From contig NZ_BMKS01000018.1 in NCBI RefSeq assembly GCF_014644455.1, positions 1 through 64,000 on the forward strand: DNA of 64,000 bases, read 5' to 3'. Position 1 is the first letter of the stretch. Each line of letters begins with the position of its first letter. The stretch comes from Caldovatus sediminis. Lineage in GTDB: Bacteria > Pseudomonadota > Alphaproteobacteria > Acetobacterales > Acetobacteraceae. The notes beneath the pieces were generated by a model. It was not told where the DNA came from. It saw only the letters and a list, made by a program, of their open reading frames with translations, and did no database searches. Below are positions 52,001 to 60,565 of the stretch, piece after piece. The position numbers and the translations under genes were made by a program.

Positions 52001-52403
52001 GCAGCACGGGGCGGCGGAACTCGATGACGCGGGGGGCGATCTCGCCGCGCAGCAGCCAGGGCAGGGAGAGCGAGACCGACGCCGCGGGCAGCACCGCCTG
52101 GACCCGCCCCGAATCGGGCTCGACCAGGCGCACGTCCTCGAGCAGGAAGTCGATCGGCGAGAGGTGGCCGGCGCGCCAGCCTTCCCAGGCGACGCGGGCC
52201 GCGCCGACCTCGAGGCGCGTGTCGGGGGCCCCGGCGTTGACCCGGCGCTCGATCTCGCGCGCCAGGGCGGGCAGCTCCATCGGCCCCTGGGCGAGCCGCC
52301 AGGCGAGCGCGCCGAGCGCCAGCCCGCCCAGGATCGCCAGCGCGAAGAGCGCGCCGAGCAGGCGGCGGGCCCAGCGCCACGCTTGACCGCCCGCCCGGCT
52401 CAC
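49047..52403 (-). CDS. AsmA/YhdP-like large envelope protein (DUF3971)
   Basis: 1118 residues. One N-terminal membrane anchor (about 14-35, 'LLGALFALAILGGLALGALA') is followed by a very long periplasmic region of repeated beta-strand units ('RIELGLALPSIRPGALARAA', 'FRVEGEMASPDDPGGLVVTA', 'VDAAYAEPRPGATLSGTADM', 'TFRLRGPLDDPQVMVNPLAT'), the layout of YhdP/TamB/AsmA bridge proteins that move phospholipids to the outer membrane. A Pro/Arg-rich linker interrupts near residue 375. The start is a GTG at 52403, 17 bases from the divergent glnE start, so both promoters must lie within coding sequence or overlap. Confidence 0.85.
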   Translation of the reverse strand: MSRAGGQAWRWARRLLGALFALAILGGLALGALAWRLAQGPMELPALAREIERRVNAGAPDTRLEVGAARVAWEGWRAGHLSPIDFLLEDVRLVEPDSGRVQAVLPAASVSLSLPWLLRGEIAPRVIEFRRPVLRLVRTPEGALRFGFAAAAPEEAAALPAEEEGAPADGGGHAARLLAELMRPPSQATPLAALERIEVEGGLFLIVDRQIGRVWWLQEPNLVLRRRPEGGVQGAGTATLRLGAESVPIRLSGSARGEPPRIELGLALPSIRPGALARAARGLAPLGLLDATAEVALHAALDGRTWRPEAVQGRLRAGAGALDLGDGRRIPIAGLEVDGSVTPAALRIERAVLRLAPAIGPSPPAEAAAPAAPLPRQRPAPRRETRPEAPSAPADPLVGPTITAEAEAHRIEGGSWRGAVTLALDAVRFADLGAYWPEGVAPGARDWMLRNVTDGTVRDGRFRVEGEMASPDDPGGLVVTALSGTAEAADATVHWLRPIPPVEGVAATAEFGLSEIVLRTRGGRQQGTRLEAREGALRFLLGSTPERADLEFRLAGPVQDLWEVLRHSRLRLLDRRRVGIENPSGMLEGRLSLAFPLVAALPVEELRIGAEARLTAVRLPGVLLGHDIERGTLALEVDNDGLRASGTGQFVETPVRFGVEMDFRAGPPDQVISRETVSAPRVGPRSLAVLGADPGEVLEGGTVAVEARHETRRNGQGRTMVRADLRDAALALAPLGWRKPRGQPGLAEAELRLRGSALQSVEGARVEAGGLNLRARVPAFVNGWPDRIELQESRIGGTRLAGTVQPPREGGEWQMALRGPVLDLRQAFAAEREASPDQQQRPATPRDAPGAPALAVTAQFERVVLGERRQLLGLVARARVDGRGVLRAAQARARTAEQPSGGAVAFSLTPQPDGRRRLSLTAEDAGALLRALDIAGNIGGGTLQVDAAYAEPRPGATLSGTADMSDFVVRDAPAIGRLLQALTVYGLMEALRGPGLGFARLVAPFSLSPEAIVVHDGARAFSASLGVTARGTIDRRRNTIDMEGTIVPAYVFNQLLGNIPLLGRLFSPETGGGLFAATFRLRGPLDDPQVMVNPLATLTPGFLRGLFRLFDQPAPAQQ

Positions 52404-52420
52404 GGCACGCCTCCGCGGTC

Positions 52421-55414
52421 ATGCCGCCGCCATCCCTCAGCCCGGAGCGGCTGCCCCCCACCGCCTTCGACCCGCAGGCCGCGGCGCGGCTGGTCGAGCA
52501 GTTCGCCGAGCGCGGCGCGGCCGAGCGCGGCTTCGCGGCCAGCGCCGCCGGCGCCGCCCTGCTCCGCGCGCTCGGCGGGCACAGCCCGTTCCTCGCCGAG
52601 CTGGCGCTGCGCGAGCCGGCGACCCTGCTGCGCCTCGCCGAGCGCGGACCGGACGAGGCCTTCGCCCTCGCCCTCGACCCGCTCGGCCGGGCCGATCCCG
52701 GGGCCGGCCGCGCCGCGGTCGGCGCGCTGCTCCGCCAGGCCAAGCGGCAGGGGGCGCTGATCGCCGCGGTCGCCGACATCGCCGGGCTGTGGACGCTCGA
52801 CCGGGTGACGGGGGCGCTCTCGGACCTCGCCGACGCGGCGCTCGACTACGCCTGCGCCCATCTGCTGCGCGACGCCGCCCGGCGCGGCGAGCTGCGCCTG
52901 CCGGGCGGCGGCCGCTCCGACCCGCGCGCCATCGCGCGCGGCTCCGGCCTCGTCGTGCTCGGCATGGGCAAGCTGGGCGGGCGCGAGCTGAACTACTCCT
53001 CGGATGTGGATCTCCTGGTCCTTTTCGACCCCGAGGCGGCAGCCTACCACGCCGAACGCGCCCAGGCCTGCTACGTGCGCATCGCGCGCGAACTCGTGCG
53101 GCTCATGGAGGAGCGCACCGCCGAAGGCTACGTCTTCCGCACCGACCTGCGCCTGCGCCCGGACCCCGCGGCGACGCCGCTCGCCGTCTCGATCCCGGCG
53201 GCGATCACCTACTACGAGTCGATGGGCCAGAACTGGGAACGCGCGGCGATGATCAAGGCGCGCCCGGTGGCCGGCGACCGCGCGGCGGGCGAGGCCTTCC
53301 TGCGCGAGCTGCGCCCCTTCGTCTGGCGCCGCCACCTCGACTTCGCCGCGGTCGCCGACATCCACTCGATCAAGCGGCAGATCCACGCCCACAAGGCCGA
53401 GCGCGGCGCCTACCAGCAGATCCAGGTCGCCGGGCTCGACGTCAAGCTCGGCCGCGGGGGGATCCGCGAGATCGAGTTCACCACCCAGGTCCTGCAGCTG
53501 ATCTGGGGCGGGCGCGATCCCGCGCTGCGCGACCCGACCACGCTCGGCGCCCTCGCCGCCCTCGCCGCGGCGGGCAAGCTCGACCGCCGCGCCGCGGCGG
53601 ACCTCGCCGACGCCTACGTGTTCCTGCGCACCGTCGAGCACCGGCTGCAGATGATCGCGGACCGGCAGACGCACCGCCTGCCCGAGGACGCGGAGGGCCT
53701 CGGCCGGATCGCGAGCTTCCTCGGCTACGACGGCGCCGAGGCCTTCGGCGCCGCGCTGACGACCCACCTGATGCGCGTGGAGCGCCACTACGCGCGGCTG
53801 TTCGAGGCCGAGCCGAGCCTCGCCTCCGCCGAGGCCGGCGGCAGCCTCGTCTTCACGGGCGTCGAGGACGACCCCGCCACGATCGAGACGCTGCGCGCGA
53901 TGGGCTACACGAACCCCTCCGGCGTCGCCGCGATGGTGCGCGGCTGGCACCACGGCCGGCCGCGCGCGACGCGCAGCGAGCGGGCGCGCGAGCTGCTGAC
54001 CGCGCTGATGCCGGCCCTGCTCGCCGCCTTCGCCCGCCAGCCGCAGCCCGACGTGGCGCTCGCGCGGTTCGACGCGGTGCTGATGCGGCTCGCCGCCGGC
54101 GTCCAGGTCCTGTCGCTGCTGCACCACAACCCCGCGCTGCTCGACCGGCTCGCCGGCCTGCTCGGCGCGGCGCCGGCCCTCGCCGACCATCTCGCGCGCA
54201 ACGCCGAGGCGCTCGACGGGTTGTTGTCCGGCGCGCTCGCCTCCGTCGTCGCCGGCCCCGGGCCCGCCGCGGCGCTGCCGGCCCTCGTCAAGGACGCGCG
54301 CCACCTGGAGGAGGCGCTGGAGACCGCGCGCCGCCTCGCCAGCGAGCGCAAGTTCGAGATCGACGCGGCCGCGCTCGAGGGGCTGCTCGACGCCGACGCC
54401 GCCGGGGAGGCGCGCAGCGCGCTCGCCGACGCCGCGATCGGCGCGCTGCTGCCCCGCGTCGCGGCGGACTTCGCGACGCGGCACGGCAGGGTCGCGGGCG
54501 GGGCGCTCGCGGTCGTCGCGCTCGGCAAGCTCGGCGGGCGGGAGATGCTGCCGGGCTCGGACCTCGACCTGATCCTGATCTACGACCACCCGCCGGGCGC
54601 CGAGACCAGCACCGGCGGCCCGCGGCCCCTGCCGGCGAGCCAGTACTTCATCCGCCTCGCCCACGCCGTCGTCGCCGCGATCACCGCCCCGGGCGCGGAG
54701 GGCCGGCTCTACGAGGTGGACATGCGGCTGCGGCCGTCCGGCAGCAAGGGGCCGGTCGCCGTCTCGCTCGCCGCCTTCGAGCGCTACCACGCCGAGGACG
54801 CCTGGACCTGGGAGCGCATGGCGCTGACCCGGGCGCGGCCGGTCGCCGGGCCGGCGGCGCTGCGCCGGAAGATCGCGGCCGCGATCCGCGGCGCCCTCAC
54901 CCGCCCCGGCGCGGGCGAGGCGGCGCTGCGCGACGCCGCCGCGATGCGGGCGCGGATGCTGCGCGACCTGCCCCCCGAGGGGCCGTGGGACGTGAAGCTG
55001 ATGCCGGGCGGGCTGGTGGAGGTGGAGTTCGTCGCCCAGGCGCTCCAGCTCGCCCATGCGGCGGAGCGGCCGTCGCTGCTCGCGCCGGCCACGCGCCACG
55101 CCCTCGCGGCGCTCGGCAAGGCGCGGATCCTGCCCGCGGAGGAGGCCGCGGCGCTGATCCGGGCGGACCGGCTGTGGCGCACCATCCTCGGCCTGATCCG
55201 CCTGACCGTCGGCCGCTGGCGCGAGGCTTCCCTGCCCGGCCCGGTCGCGGCGGCGCTGCTGCGCGGCGTCGCGCCGGTGCTGGCGCCCGACCCGCCGGTT
55301 GACCTCGCCGGGCTGCGCGCGCAGATGCAGCGCACGGCCGAAACGGTCCGCGCGGTGTTCGCGCGCCGGATCGGCCCGGTCGAGGTCACGGCAGCGGAGG
55401 AGAACGGCGCATGA
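52421..55414 (+). CDS. glnE: Bifunctional glutamine synthetase adenylyltransferase/deadenylase
   Basis: 997 residues. Two nucleotidyltransferase domains are evident: GKLGGRE at 183-189 with Asp-x-Asp at 195-197 ('YSSDVDLLVLFD') is the deadenylylating half, and a second GKLGGRE near residue 702 followed by 'GSDLDLILIYDH' is the adenylylating half. 'YEVDMRLRPSGSKGPVA' and 'LMPGGLVEVEFVAQALQL' belong to the second domain and linker. It controls glutamine synthetase activity in response to nitrogen. The stop overlaps the peroxiredoxin start by ATGA. Confidence 0.95.
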   Translation: MPPPSLSPERLPPTAFDPQAAARLVEQFAERGAAERGFAASAAGAALLRALGGHSPFLAELALREPATLLRLAERGPDEAFALALDPLGRADPGAGRAAVGALLRQAKRQGALIAAVADIAGLWTLDRVTGALSDLADAALDYACAHLLRDAARRGELRLPGGGRSDPRAIARGSGLVVLGMGKLGGRELNYSSDVDLLVLFDPEAAAYHAERAQACYVRIARELVRLMEERTAEGYVFRTDLRLRPDPAATPLAVSIPAAITYYESMGQNWERAAMIKARPVAGDRAAGEAFLRELRPFVWRRHLDFAAVADIHSIKRQIHAHKAERGAYQQIQVAGLDVKLGRGGIREIEFTTQVLQLIWGGRDPALRDPTTLGALAALAAAGKLDRRAAADLADAYVFLRTVEHRLQMIADRQTHRLPEDAEGLGRIASFLGYDGAEAFGAALTTHLMRVERHYARLFEAEPSLASAEAGGSLVFTGVEDDPATIETLRAMGYTNPSGVAAMVRGWHHGRPRATRSERARELLTALMPALLAAFARQPQPDVALARFDAVLMRLAAGVQVLSLLHHNPALLDRLAGLLGAAPALADHLARNAEALDGLLSGALASVVAGPGPAAALPALVKDARHLEEALETARRLASERKFEIDAAALEGLLDADAAGEARSALADAAIGALLPRVAADFATRHGRVAGGALAVVALGKLGGREMLPGSDLDLILIYDHPPGAETSTGGPRPLPASQYFIRLAHAVVAAITAPGAEGRLYEVDMRLRPSGSKGPVAVSLAAFERYHAEDAWTWERMALTRARPVAGPAALRRKIAAAIRGALTRPGAGEAALRDAAAMRARMLRDLPPEGPWDVKLMPGGLVEVEFVAQALQLAHAAERPSLLAPATRHALAALGKARILPAEEAAALIRADRLWRTILGLIRLTVGRWREASLPGPVAAALLRGVAPVLAPDPPVDLAGLRAQMQRTAETVRAVFARRIGPVEVTAAEENGA

Positions 55415-55905
55415 GCGCGACGACCACGGCAGGGACGACGCCGGCGGAAGGGCAGCCGGCGCCGGACTTCCGCCTGCCGGCGACCGGCGGGCGCGAGGTG
55501 AGCCTCGCGGCGATGAGGGGCCGCCCGTTCGTGCTCTACTTCTATCCCAAGGCCGACACGCCGGGCTGCACCAGGGAGGCCTGCGGCTTCCAGGAGGCGC
55601 TGCCGGCGCTCGGCAAGCTGGGGATCGAGGTCATCGGCGTCTCGCCCGACGGGCTGCCGGCGCTCGAGAAATTCGCGCGGAAATACGGCCTGCAGTTCCC
55701 CCTCGCCTCCGACGCCGACCACAAGGTGGCGCAGGCCTACGGCGTGTGGGTCGAGAAGTCCATGTACGGCCGGACCTACATGGGCATGGAGCGGTCCACC
55801 TTCCTGGTCGGACCCGACGGCCGGATCGCGAGGGCCTGGCACAAGGTGAAGGTGCCGGGCCACGTCGCCGCGGTGGCGGAGGCCGCGCGGGCGCTGGCGC
55901 AGTAG
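55411..55905 (+). CDS. bcp: Thioredoxin-dependent peroxiredoxin (Bcp/PrxQ type)
   Basis: 164 residues. Peroxidatic Cys53 in 'YPKADTPGCTREACGF' with the resolving Cys58 five residues later is the PrxQ/Bcp pattern. 'GVSPDGLPALEKFARKYGLQ' and 'MYGRTYMGMERSTFLVGPDG' complete the fold. It reduces hydroperoxides using thioredoxin. Its four-base overlap with glnE implies coupled translation; a glnE-bcp pair is seen in several alphaproteobacteria. Confidence 0.93.
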   Translation: MSATTTAGTTPAEGQPAPDFRLPATGGREVSLAAMRGRPFVLYFYPKADTPGCTREACGFQEALPALGKLGIEVIGVSPDGLPALEKFARKYGLQFPLASDADHKVAQAYGVWVEKSMYGRTYMGMERSTFLVGPDGRIARAWHKVKVPGHVAAVAEAARALAQ

Positions 55906-56353
55906 GCCGATCGCCCTTGCGGCCCCCGGGGCGGCATCGCTCGCGGCGGGCGCCGCCGCCGTGCCGGGCGACATGACCGCGCGATGCGGCGCAGCCGGCC
56001 AGGCCCGCCGAGCAGGGGCGGCCGTGCTGCCGCCGGATGGTCGGGTCCAGGTCGCGGCGCCGCCCAGGCCCGCGCGGTCCGGTCGGACCACGATCGGCCC
56101 GGCCATCCGGCCCGCCCCGCCTCACCTCGCCCGTGTCGAGGGCGCGAGGCCGCTTCCGGAGGATCGGAGCGCATGCCTGCCGTTCCGCGATCGTCCGGGC
56201 CCCGTCCGGCCTTCCGGGCTTGCCCCCGCCCGCTCCCCATGCTTAACCCCTTTTTCCCCTGCCGGCCGCGCGGAGGCATCGCGCGCCGGCTATGCCCGCT
56301 GGCGCCCCGGGAGCCGGGCGCGCCCCGGGCCGAGACAGCCAGAGGGAACCTCG
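55906..56353 (+). other. rpsF upstream region with candidate promoter and structured leader
   Basis: About 450 bp without a gene. TTGCCC at 56220-56225 and TTAACC at 56243-56248 (17-base spacer) are a possible promoter, followed by a T-run at 56251-56255. The roughly 100-base leader contains an 11-bp stem with one bulged C (56261-56272 with 56280-56290, loop GAGGCAT) and a second hairpin (56306-56318). The AGAGGG before the S6 start is the ribosome-binding site. Confidence 0.45.
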
Positions 56354-56824
56354 ATGCCGCTCTACGAATGCGTATTCCTCGCACGCAGCGAGGTCAGCCC
56401 GCAGCAGGTCGACGCCATCGCCGACCAGGTCGCCTCCGTCCTCGCCGAGCGCGGCGGCCAGGTGCGCAAGCGCGAGTACTGGGGCCTGCGCGGCCTCGCC
56501 TACCGCATCAAGAAGAACCGCAAGGCGCACTACATGCTGCTCGGCGTCGCCGCGGAGCCGGCGGCGATGCAGGAGGTCGAGCGCCAGCTCCGCCTCAACG
56601 AGGACGTGCTGCGCTCCCTCACGCTGCGCGTCGAGGCGATCGAGGAGGCGCCCTCCGCCATCGTCGCCAAGCGCGGCGAGGAGCGCGAGCGGGGCTTCCG
56701 CGGCCCGCGCCCGGCCGGCCGCTTCGGCTCGGGCCGCGCCCCCCGCGCCGACGACCGCGAGGAGTTCCGCGCCCGCTCGCGCGACGAGGTCGAGCCCGCC
56801 GCGCCCGCCGCCACCGACGAATAG
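56354..56824 (+). CDS. rpsF: 30S ribosomal protein S6
   Basis: 156 residues. The core (about 1-95) is canonical S6: 'MPLYECVFLARSEVSPQQVD', 'VRKREYWGLRGLAYRIKKNR', 'AHYMLLGVAAEPAAMQEVER'. The last 60 residues are a charged, disordered Arg/Asp/Glu tail ('EERERGFRGPRPAGRFGSGR'), longer than in E. coli but normal for alphaproteobacteria. S6 binds S18 in the platform of the 30S subunit; rpsR follows after 12 bases. Confidence 0.97.
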   Translation: MPLYECVFLARSEVSPQQVDAIADQVASVLAERGGQVRKREYWGLRGLAYRIKKNRKAHYMLLGVAAEPAAMQEVERQLRLNEDVLRSLTLRVEAIEEAPSAIVAKRGEERERGFRGPRPAGRFGSGRAPRADDREEFRARSRDEVEPAAPAATDE

Positions 56825-56836
56825 GCCTGTCCGCCC

Positions 56837-57115
56837 ATGTCCGAGAGCTTCGACATCACCCCCGCCACCCGCCGTCCCGCCGTCGGCGCCCGGCGGCCTT
56901 TCTACCGGCGCAAGAAGTCCTGCCCCTTCTCCGGGCCCAACGCGCCGCGGATCGACTACAAGGACGTGCGCCTGCTCTCGCGCTTCCTCTCCGAGCGCGG
57001 CAAGATCGTGCCGAGCCGCATCACCGCGGTCAGCGCCAAGAAGCAGCGGGAGCTGGCGCTGGCGATCAAGCGGGCGCGCTTCCTCGCCCTGCTGCCCTAC
57101 GTGATCAGGGACTGA
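56837..57115 (+). CDS. rpsR: 30S ribosomal protein S18
   Basis: 92 residues with an N-terminal extension, then '[20 protein letters not shown]' and '[20 protein letters not shown]', ending '[14 protein letters not shown]'. A single Cys remains in the N-terminal motif, so it is the zinc-free form. It is part of the S6-S18 pair. Confidence 0.97.
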   Translation: MSESFDITPATRRPAVGARRPFYRRKKSCPFSGPNAPRIDYKDVRLLSRFLSERGKIVPSRITAVSAKKQRELALAIKRARFLALLPYVIRD

Positions 57116-57174
57116 CCCGGCCGCGCCGGCCGCAGGACCGGGCGCGCACCGCGGTGACGAGGACGGCGGAGGCC

Positions 57175-58134
57175 ATGAGCGGCAGCGGCGGCGGGAGTGG
57201 CACCGCGCTCAGCGACCCGCGCTGGCTCGCGGCCGGCGCGGGCGGCCTGCTCGCGGCGGTCGCCGCGCTGTGGGCGGTGCGCGGCCTGCCGCTCGGCGGG
57301 CTGACGCTGTGGGCCTCGCCGCTGCCGATCCTGCTCGCCGGGCTCGGCTTCGGCCTCGGCGCCGCGGCCGGGGCGCTCGCCGTGGCATCGGCGGCGATCG
57401 CCCTCGCCGCGTCCACGCTGGCGCTGCTGCTGTTCCTCGCCGGCTTCGGCCTGCCCGCGTTCCTGCTGCTCGCCCTCGGCCTGCGCGGCGGCCGGATCCG
57501 CCCCGCCCTCCCCTTCGCGCTGCTCGGCCTGTGGCCGGCGGGCGTGACCCTGGCCCTGAGCCTCGCCCTCGCGGGCGAGCCCGGCGGGCTCGAGGGGGCG
57601 ATGCGCCGCACGCTCGAACACTCCTTCGCGCACAGCGGGCTCGAGGTGCCGGAGGAGGCGATCGAGGTCGCGGCGCGGCTCAAGCCGGGGATGCTCGGGC
57701 TCGTCTTCGCCGTCGCCATGGCGGCCAACGCCGCGCTCGCGCAGCGTCTGCTGGCCCGCGCCGGCCTCGCCCTCGCGCCCACGCCGCGCTGGAGCGTCGC
57801 GGCGCGGCTGCCGGGCTGGTATCCGGCGCTGCCAGCCCTCGCCTTCCTGTGGTGGGCGGCGGCCGGATCCGAGGGGGTCGGGCTCGGCATCGCGCTCGCG
57901 CTGCTGGTGCCGCTGTTCCTCCAGGGCCTGGCGGCGATCCACGCGGCGCTGCCGGCCGGCCGGCCCGGCCGGCGGGCGATGCTCGGCGCGCTCTACGCCG
58001 CGATCCTGTTTCCCATGACCTCGACCCTGGCCGTGCTGGGCGTCACGGCCTTCGGTCTCTTCGCGCAATGGTGGCGGCATCCCGGCGGCAGCGCCGCCGG
58101 CCCGCCCGGTTCCTCCGGAGGCACTCCGACATGA
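57175..58134 (+). CDS. DUF2232 multi-pass membrane protein
   Basis: 319 residues with about eight hydrophobic helices, extremely Ala/Leu/Gly-rich. Its position between rpsR and rplI and the topology match the DUF2232 membrane protein found at this place in many alphaproteobacteria; '[20 protein letters not shown]' near the C-terminus is a typical last helix. No catalytic motif is visible and the function is unknown. Fifty-nine bases separate it from rpsR, and its stop overlaps the rplI start by ATGA. Confidence 0.82.
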   Translation: MSGSGGGSGTALSDPRWLAAGAGGLLAAVAALWAVRGLPLGGLTLWASPLPILLAGLGFGLGAAAGALAVASAAIALAASTLALLLFLAGFGLPAFLLLALGLRGGRIRPALPFALLGLWPAGVTLALSLALAGEPGGLEGAMRRTLEHSFAHSGLEVPEEAIEVAARLKPGMLGLVFAVAMAANAALAQRLLARAGLALAPTPRWSVAARLPGWYPALPALAFLWWAAAGSEGVGLGIALALLVPLFLQGLAAIHAALPAGRPGRRAMLGALYAAILFPMTSTLAVLGVTAFGLFAQWWRHPGGSAAGPPGSSGGTPT

Positions 58135-58712
58135 TCGAAGTCATCCTGATGCAGCGCATCGAGAAGCTCGGCCAGATGGGCGAGGTGGTGCGGGTGAAGC
58201 CGGGCTACGCCCGGAACTATCTCCTGCCCCGGGGCAAGGCGATCCGCGCCACCAGGGAGAACCTCGAGCGCTTCGAGCGCGAGCGCGCCCAGCTCGAGGC
58301 GCAGAACCTCAAGCGCCGCGAGGAGGCCGAGCGCGTCGCCGAGCGCGTCGCGGGCCTCGCCGTCGTGCTGATCCGCAGCGCCGGCGAGAGCGGCAGCCTC
58401 TACGGCTCGGTCACCGCACGCGACATCGCCGAGGCCTGCAAGGCGGCGGGTCTCACCATCGACCGCCAGCAGGTGCAGCTCGACCAGCCGATCAAGGCGC
58501 TCGGCCTCTGGCAGGTGCGGGTGCAGCTGCACCCGGAGGTCGCGATCACCGTCACGGTGAACGTCGCCCGCAGCGCCGAGGAGGCCGAGCGCCAGGCGCG
58601 CGGCGAGGCGGCGCCGACCGAGGCGGTCGAGGAGGCCGCGAGCCTCGAGGAGCAGCTCGCCGCCGAACTCGCCGGCGAGGGCGGCGGCGCGGCCGAGCGG
58701 CCGCGCGCCTGA
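58131..58712 (+). CDS. rplI: 50S ribosomal protein L9
   Basis: 193 residues. The N-terminal rRNA-binding domain ('[20 protein letters not shown]', '[17 protein letters not shown]') is linked by a long charged helix to the C-terminal domain ('[16 protein letters not shown]'). About 40 extra residues at the C-terminus are acidic and Ala-rich. The overlap with the DUF2232 gene ties its translation to that gene. Confidence 0.97.
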   Translation: MIEVILMQRIEKLGQMGEVVRVKPGYARNYLLPRGKAIRATRENLERFERERAQLEAQNLKRREEAERVAERVAGLAVVLIRSAGESGSLYGSVTARDIAEACKAAGLTIDRQQVQLDQPIKALGLWQVRVQLHPEVAITVTVNVARSAEEAERQARGEAAPTEAVEEAASLEEQLAAELAGEGGGAAERPRA

Positions 58713-59167
58713 CCCGCGCGGCGCGGGCGGCGCCGGCGGACATCGCCCGCATCGTCCCGCCCCTCGCCCTGGCGCCGGCCGGGCCGGTCACCTCCCCTTG
58801 CGGCCTCCGGCGCCGCCGGCATGGCGGCGCCGCGGTCTGTCGCGCGGGCGCCGACGCCGCCCGCCCGCGACGGCGCGCCGGGCTCCGCCGCACCGCGGAA
58901 CGCGGGAGCGGACGAAGCCGGCCCGGCGCCCCTGGCCACTTTGGCTGGCACGGCGTCGAGAGCGTGCCCGCCGCGCCGGCCCCCGCGCCGCATTGCGGCA
59001 TGCAATCAGACGAATGCAGCCGGCCGCGCGAACGCGGCGCGTCCCGCGATCCGCCCGCTCCGCACGCGCCTTTGATCGCCGCAGCCGCGCGCCTTCCCCA
59101 CCGCCCCCTCGCCCCGCTGGACGACACGCGCGCCGCCTCCCAACATCCTGCCCTGGAGAGACGGATC
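58713..59167 (+). other. Intergenic region between rplI and cfa, 455 bp
   Basis: No gene is recognised; open frames here are compositional. It contains one strong hairpin at 58809-58831, and GGAGAGACGG just before the cfa start acts as the ribosome-binding site. No clear promoter was found for cfa. Confidence 0.45.
58809..58831 (+). terminator. Hairpin downstream of rplI, possible terminator
   Basis: A perfect 9-bp inverted repeat GGCGCCGCC / GGCGGCGCC with a five-base loop (GGCAT). No T-run follows, so it would act only as a pause or Rho-assisted terminator, or as an mRNA 3'-end stabiliser of the ribosomal-protein transcript. Confidence 0.35.
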
Positions 59168-60457
59168 ATGCTGCTGCACGCCATCCTCAAACGTCTGGTC
59201 CGCCAGGGCACGCTCGTCGTCCGCTTCCCGGACGGCACGCTGCGCCGCTACCGGGGCGAGCGGCCCGGCCCCGCCGCAGGGATGGAGATCCGCACGCACC
59301 GCGCGGTGCGGCGCCTCATCTTCAATCCCGCCCTCGCCTTCGGCGAGGCCTACATGGACGGCGATCTCGTCCCCCTCGACGGCTCGATCTACGACCTGCT
59401 GGAGCTGGTCTGCCTCAACGTCAACGAGTCGCGCGGCAGCCATCCGGGCGAGGGGCTGATGCAGATGTGGCGCCTCGCGCGGCGGCGCCTCGACCAGCTC
59501 AACCCGGCGCCGCGCGCGCGCCGCAACGCCGCCCACCACTACGACCTCAACGGCCGGCTCTACGCGCTCTTCCTCGACCGCGACCGGCAGTACTCCTGCG
59601 CCTACTTCCCGACCGGCCAGGAGACGCTCGAGGAGGCGCAGGCGCTCAAGAAGCGCCACATCGCCGCCAAGCTGAAGCTCGACCGCCCCGACCTCGAGGT
59701 GCTCGACATCGGCTCCGGCTGGGGCGGCCTCGCCCTCACCCTGGCGCGCGACTGGGGCGCGCGCGTCACCGGCATCACCCTCTCGACCGAGCAGCTCGAG
59801 GTCTCGCGCGCCCGCGCCGCGGAGGCCGGCCTCGCCGACCGCGTGCGCTTCGAGCTGATGGACTACCGCGCCTGGAACCGCCCGGTGGACCGCATCGTCT
59901 CGGTCGGCATGTTCGAGCACGTCGGCATCGACCACTACCGGACCTTCTTCCGCGTGGTGCGCGACTCCCTGCGCGAGGACGGCGTGGCGCTGATCCACGC
60001 CATCGGCCGCTCCGACGGGCCGGGCAGCACCAACCCCTGGCTCGCCAAGTACATCTTCCCCGGCGGCTACTCCCCGGCCCTCTCCGAGGTGCTGCCCGCG
60101 GTCGAGAAGGCCGGGCTGTGGGCGACCGACATCGAGATCCTGCGCCTGCACTACGCCCAGACCCTGGCGCACTGGCGCCGGCGCTTCGCCGCCAACCGCG
60201 ACGCCATCGCCAGCCTCTACGACGAGCGCTTCTGCCGCATGTTCGAGTTCTACCTGGCGGGCTCCGAGCTCGCCTTCCGCATCGGCGGGCACATGAACTG
60301 GCAGCTCCAGCTCGCGCGCCGCCTCGACGCCCTGCCGCTGACGCGCGACTACATGTTCGAGGCGGAGCGCCGCGCCGCCGCCGGAGCCGCCGTGGCGCCC
60401 TCCGCCGCGGCGGCGCCGTCGCCGTCCGACCCGGCGCAGCGGGTCGCGCGGGCGTGA
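59168..60457 (+). CDS. cfa: Cyclopropane-fatty-acyl-phospholipid synthase
   Basis: 429 residues. The SAM-binding motif 'VLDIGSGWGGLALTLARDWG' begins near residue 178, preceded by 'HHYDLNGRLYALFLDRDRQY' and 'SCAYFPTGQETLEEAQALKK', and followed by 'VGMFEHVGIDHYRTFF' and 'LIHAIGRSDG', all Cfa hallmarks. It methylenates unsaturated acyl chains of membrane phospholipids. An Ala-rich tail of about 30 residues ends the protein. It interrupts the usual rplI-dnaB adjacency, with its own ribosome-binding site and 108 bases before dnaB. Confidence 0.93.
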   Translation: MLLHAILKRLVRQGTLVVRFPDGTLRRYRGERPGPAAGMEIRTHRAVRRLIFNPALAFGEAYMDGDLVPLDGSIYDLLELVCLNVNESRGSHPGEGLMQMWRLARRRLDQLNPAPRARRNAAHHYDLNGRLYALFLDRDRQYSCAYFPTGQETLEEAQALKKRHIAAKLKLDRPDLEVLDIGSGWGGLALTLARDWGARVTGITLSTEQLEVSRARAAEAGLADRVRFELMDYRAWNRPVDRIVSVGMFEHVGIDHYRTFFRVVRDSLREDGVALIHAIGRSDGPGSTNPWLAKYIFPGGYSPALSEVLPAVEKAGLWATDIEILRLHYAQTLAHWRRRFAANRDAIASLYDERFCRMFEFYLAGSELAFRIGGHMNWQLQLARRLDALPLTRDYMFEAERRAAAGAAVAPSAAAAPSPSDPAQRVARA

Positions 60458-60482
60458 GGCGCGGGCGCCACAGCGTGGCGCC

Positions 60483-60527
60483 CTCTCCACACCATCCCCG
60501 TTATCCACATATCGCAGCCTGTCCACA
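60483..60527 (+). promoter_or_regulatory. Three DnaA-box-like 9-mers at 18-bp spacing upstream of dnaB
   Basis: CTCTCCACA (60483-60491), TTATCCACA (60501-60509, a perfect consensus DnaA box) and CTGTCCACA (60519-60527) lie in the same orientation with starts exactly 18 bases apart, 38 bases before the dnaB start. The outer two match the consensus at seven of nine positions. This suggests cooperative DnaA binding at the dnaB promoter. It is not an AT-rich origin. Confidence 0.6.
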
Positions 60528-60565
60528 GGAAAGCCGGGGGCCGTCCCGCGCGCTAGCGTCGCACC

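Noticed and set aside
48171-52760. A plus-strand open frame of about 1,529 codons opposite the YhdP-like gene
   Set aside because: It is an antisense shadow caused by very high GC: the translation is Arg/Ala/Pro/Gln-rich with no domain, whereas the minus-strand frame shows a membrane anchor and AsmA-type strands.
60458-60565. Chromosomal replication origin at the DnaA-box array
   Set aside because: There is no AT-rich unwinding element and no typical origin neighbours such as hemE, parAB or dnaA; promoter control of dnaB explains the boxes better.
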